DNA of 30,916 nucleotides, from NCBI GenBank assembly GCA_013054445.1, contig JAAMPI010000593.1, forward strand, positions 1-30,916. The letters run 5' to 3'. A program made the position numbers and the translations under genes. Numbering within the stretch: position 1 is the stretch's first letter; each line of letters begins with the position of its first letter. This DNA comes from Cudoniella acicularis (taxonomy: Eukaryota; Ascomycota; Leotiomycetes; Helotiales; Helotiaceae). Shown here piece after piece: positions 28,308 to 30,916 of this stretch. The notes under the pieces were generated by a model that worked only from the letters and a program-made list of their open reading frames with translations, did no database searches and was not told the origin of the DNA.

Positions 28308-28950
28308 ACAATGAGGAGATCTTCCCGGTCAAAATTTTTATGATACCCACGAATTTCTGCCCTTACTGCAAAGGGACCAGGATCGTGATCAGCTTTATAT
28401 GGCGAAGGTGCGAGCCTCATGTAACTTTTAACGAGGAAGGAAAAGTGTGGTTAGACCTTGCCATAACAACCATGGTCAAACCGTACCTTTCTCACTTGTT
28501 GTCTGAAAGGTGTCCGGACTCTTTTTTCCCCTAACTCTTTTTACCGGCTTTCACACTTTCTTTGCACAGCTAGTCACTCGTTCACTCACAGCTGTTTTTG
28601 GAACTTGCGCAGTCCGAGCCCCCTTTTTGGGACTTCGCCTTCACCTTTTCTTCGTACAATCAAGTCACTCGTTCACACGGAGCTGCCTTTTGGGATTTGC
28701 TTCAATTCCATTCTACTAACTTCGACCAATCCTTTCGACATCGTCCTGTAGTTTTGACAGGTTACACTCTTTTTTTTGAACTCTCGCTCTTTTTGGATTT
28801 CATTTCCTTTCCCGTACCGTTTGGGATTACATCTTTGAAAAAAATTCCAACGCTGCATTCGCACCGTAACATTTCTAGCAAACCCTCAGCTAGAGTTTCA
28901 GCTAGTTGTGCAGAAGGAGGATGATGTGGCACTGGGTTGTCTAGATTTTC
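28308..28950. other. Intergenic region, CMS1 3' flank and CFEM promoter
   Basis: Strongly pyrimidine-rich on the plus strand from about 28510. It contains a 13-base exact repeat GTCACTCGTTCAC at 28573 and 28663 and several copies of a TTTTGGGAYTT-like word between 28590 and 28830. Open frames here (28304-28534, 28598-28924) have low-complexity, non-protein character. An in-frame ATG-ATG-TGG leader at 28921 precedes the CFEM gene and is broken by TAG. Confidence 0.5.
28573..28700 (+). repeat. Imperfect 90-bp-spaced direct repeat
   Basis: GTCACTCGTTCAC recurs 90 bp apart, each time followed by a similar stretch (AGCTG, then TTTTTGGAACTTGC or TTTTGGGATTTGC). It may be a decayed tandem duplication in the CFEM upstream region. 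Confidence 0.5.
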
Positions 28951-29688
28951 ATGGCGTTAATATCTTCAGCGATAGGACAAACGAAAGGCTCTATACCAGG
29001 TGAGTTGTCCAGATCCAAGACTTCTCAGGACACCAACTTATTGACACTCTAGGTTGTGCCGCTCGCTGTTGGGAGAATACCAAATATGTCACTAAATGTG
29101 CCAATGATATGGTGTGCCTTTGCAGCGACGCCGAGTATCAAAATGTAGGCTTGGACTGATTTCAACAACTACATTCCAAAACTAATCGGTTACCAGTCTG
29201 TCTTCCAATGCCTTCATTCTCAATGCGCTACTGCCAGTTTCGGTCCATCTCTCCACCATGCAATATCTCAATGTCTCAACACTGGAACTGAGCTTATATT
29301 TGGAGTCCTACCTGCCCGCAATCGTGGAGCCCTTCAGCGGAGAGAAGCAGAATATCTCGCAGGGAAAAAGCAGGTTGCTTCTGGATCGGCAGGGCTATAT
29401 CCAACACAAAGTGCTGGGTTTCCAACTCAATGTTCATATTATGCAACCCAAAGTGTGGTAAACCCTTTTGCTGCCAGTGCGACTGCTTCGCCGAAGACTT
29501 TCTTGCTCCGGCGCAGTGATCCTACAACAACAATCACAATCACAACTCCAACAGAACCGGTACACAATCCGGTGGCCACCTCAACGCTGACGGAAGATAT
29601 TCCCCCCTCGAGTATTGCATATCACATCAGACCGACCTTTGCTCTTTGGATATTGGTAACAATAGTCGTCCTATTGTCCGCCTTTTGA
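28951..29688 (+). CDS. CFEM-domain protein with GPI-like C-terminus
   Basis: CFEM proteins are fungal surface or secreted proteins; known members bind heme or act in host interaction and wall structure. Exons are 28951-28999, 29053-29144 and 29197-29688 (633 nt, 210 residues), with introns of 53 and 52 nt. The CFEM domain occupies about residues 17-75 with eight cysteines: CAARC, TKC, ANDMVCLC, FQC, SQC and ISQC. The Asp in ANDMVC is where the heme-ligand Asp sits in CFEM families. A Ser/Thr-rich region follows (TTTITITTPTEP). The C-terminal hydrophobic tail FALWILVTIVVLLSAF after a Ser-rich stretch suggests a GPI-anchor signal. The N-terminus from this ATG (MALISSAIGQT) makes a very short signal peptide. 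An in-frame ATG 30 nt upstream (28921) would give a good one but is interrupted by TAG at 28942-28944. The start is therefore uncertain. Confidence 0.85.
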
Positions 29689-30528
29689 AAGTTTTGTTTG
29701 CGAGACAGCAAGAGCTTCTGGCTTTGGATTGCAACCAGAAAGTCTTGTTTATTCCGCCAAATTCTGAATACCCACACCCTGCTTCTTAGCAAAGGCTTTT
29801 GAACAACAAAGATCGGAAAAGCTTGAATTACAAGCATGCATGTGTATTTAATTCCTGGCTTGGAAATGGGCCATTGCTGCAATACGCGGACCCCCCCTTT
29901 TTTTGGTTCATTCTGTTATACTTGCCGCCTCTATGCCGATTAGCGGAGAGCATGGCACGAGCTTGGTTTGGGTCTTTACTGAATATGTCCTATGATATTT
30001 TGGAACTTTAATAGCTTAGCTCTTTTGCAACTTGTGTATGTGTTAGGAGCATGGGAGTTTGGTGAATTAGACTAATGAAGGGTTTTCCATTGGAATTTCG
30101 ATGGAGACATTGTGTAATGCAAAGTGGTGTTCATCACCACTTCATGATGTCTTCGCTTAAAGCGATTCCTCCAGTCCTTGCCCCTGAAGGGGGGAAAGTC
30201 GACAACCTACACAGCTAGCAACAGCCCGACATAGAAATTTAGCACCCAAATTTTTCTGAGTACTTGAAAAGTATCTCGAAGCCCATCTCATCCACCAGCA
30301 AAACTCAATTCCCCACTCCCTCCTTATCGACACGTGCAGTCCTCTTATCGTCGAAGCCCCACTAAAACAAAGCCAATCAATTGGATCCCGCCAATTTCAA
30401 AACCCAATTTTTTCCTTTCCCTCTCAATCTCAATCGAGCTGGGCAAAACTTCCCACTGATCCTTCAACACCACGAATTGCTATCACGACACTTGCAGTCA
30501 CCACGACAAGGTGATAGCGAATAGGAAA
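29689..30528. other. Intergenic region
   Basis: CFEM 3' flank on the left and promoter plus C/T-rich leader of the last gene on the right, with a CACGTG word at 30331-30336. No gene is supported. Confidence 0.45.
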
Positions 30529-30916
30529 ATGGGTATCTCGAAACCGAAAAAGGGCTCAGATCCCACGCGCGCGGAGCGAAAAGCCAAGAAGCGTAAGCTT
30601 GAGGATGCGATTCCGGATTTACCTGGTGACGGCGATGAGGCAAATGGGGTTGAAGTGAATGGTGTGGAGAACGGGGAGGGAAAGGAGAAGAAGAGTAAGA
30701 AGCGGAAGAGGGACAGGGATGAGGAGGTCGTGAATATGAATGCCAATGCTGGGGAGGAGGAAAAAGAGGCGGAGAGGAAGAAAAGGAGGAAGGAAAAGAA
30801 GGAGAAGAAGCGTGTGAAGAAGGAGCAAGAGGATGATGATGTGGAGGAAGTTACAGAGAAGGGGATGTGTATGTGAAGGTGGCTGGTGCTGTTGAGGGAG
30901 AGGGAGACGGAGAGGC
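30529..30916 (+). CDS. Lys-rich nucleolar-type protein, N-terminal part (runs off the window)
   Basis: I cannot name this gene. From MGISKPKKGSDPTRAERKAK it is dominated by Lys/Arg/Glu with several nuclear-localisation-like clusters (KKRKLED, KEKKSKKRKRDRDEE, RKKRRKEKKEKKRVKKEQ). This is the composition seen at the N-termini of nucleolar helicases and ribosome-biogenesis factors. The start at 30529 is preferred to 30511 because it follows the usual MG pattern and reads better, but either is possible. The frame stops at 30874-30876 (TGA). Just before it, GTATGT could be an intron donor near 30870. Alternatively, one missing G in the GGGG run (30861-30864) would join to a frame reading DVYVKVAGAVEGEGDGEA up to the window edge. 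Confidence 0.55.

Noticed and set aside
28304..28924. ORFs between CMS1 and the CFEM gene, one with a CPYC pair
   Set aside because: They overlap the CMS1 stop or lie in pyrimidine-rich low complexity; the cysteine pair alone is not a domain.

Overview
This window reads as nuclear DNA of a filamentous ascomycete (Pezizomycotina, perhaps a leotiomycete; the class is a guess). The genes carry short 45-110 nt introns with GTRNGT donors, CTAAC/CTGAC-like branch points and YAG acceptors. The families present (Zn2Cys6 regulator, HET-domain protein, CFEM protein, DUF7704-like membrane protein) are typical of mould fungi. I rebuilt exon structures by hand. For all spliced genes except three with a homopolymer lesion, the exons joined to an exact multiple of three and matched the expected family sequence.

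Layout. 0.5-2.0 kb: Pro/Gln/Ser-rich protein of unknown function (+), with a frame break. 2.8-5.9 kb: nine-exon Zn2Cys6 transcription factor (-), divergent from an SDR oxidoreductase (6.5-7.5 kb, +). 7.9-8.8 kb: phosducin-like protein PLP2 (-), divergent from ribosomal protein eS27 (9.1-9.7 kb, +). 10.7-11.5 kb: ribonucleotide-reductase inhibitor of the Spd1/Dif1 type (+), with a PIP-box-like motif. 11.5-13.3 kb: AT-rich, no confident gene. 13.3-15.3 kb: HET-domain protein (-). 16.0-17.1 kb: secreted single-pass membrane glycoprotein (-), frame broken in its tail. 17.6-18.5 kb: small DUF7704-like membrane protein (-), divergent from a telobox-type double-Myb protein (19.0-20.9 kb, +). 21.7-23.5 kb: UBX protein (-), divergent from the SURF1/SHY1 cytochrome oxidase assembly factor (23.7-24.8 kb, +). 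25.4-27.0 kb: kinetochore CENP-T (-), divergent from CMS1 (27.3-28.3 kb, +), a 90S pre-ribosome factor. 29.0-29.7 kb: CFEM protein with a GPI-like tail (+). 30.5 kb to the end: start of a Lys-rich, nucleolar-type protein (+).

Most of the window is housekeeping (translation, ribosome assembly, respiration, kinetochore, dNTP control), with accessory genes (HET, CFEM, glycoprotein, Zn2Cys6/SDR pair) between. Six divergent pairs share short intergenic promoters, several with recognisable sites: a telomere-repeat box, an E-box, an MCB and an SBF/E2F-like box.

The most unusual observation is that three unrelated genes (gene 1, the glycoprotein, CMS1) each lose frame at the same nonamer, CAA AAA AAA. 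In all three, reading seven A instead of eight restores a convincing C-terminus. This is either a systematic homopolymer artefact or shared slippage/recoding. A two-base N gap at 22542-22543 shows the assembly is not fully polished, so the artefact must be tested first.
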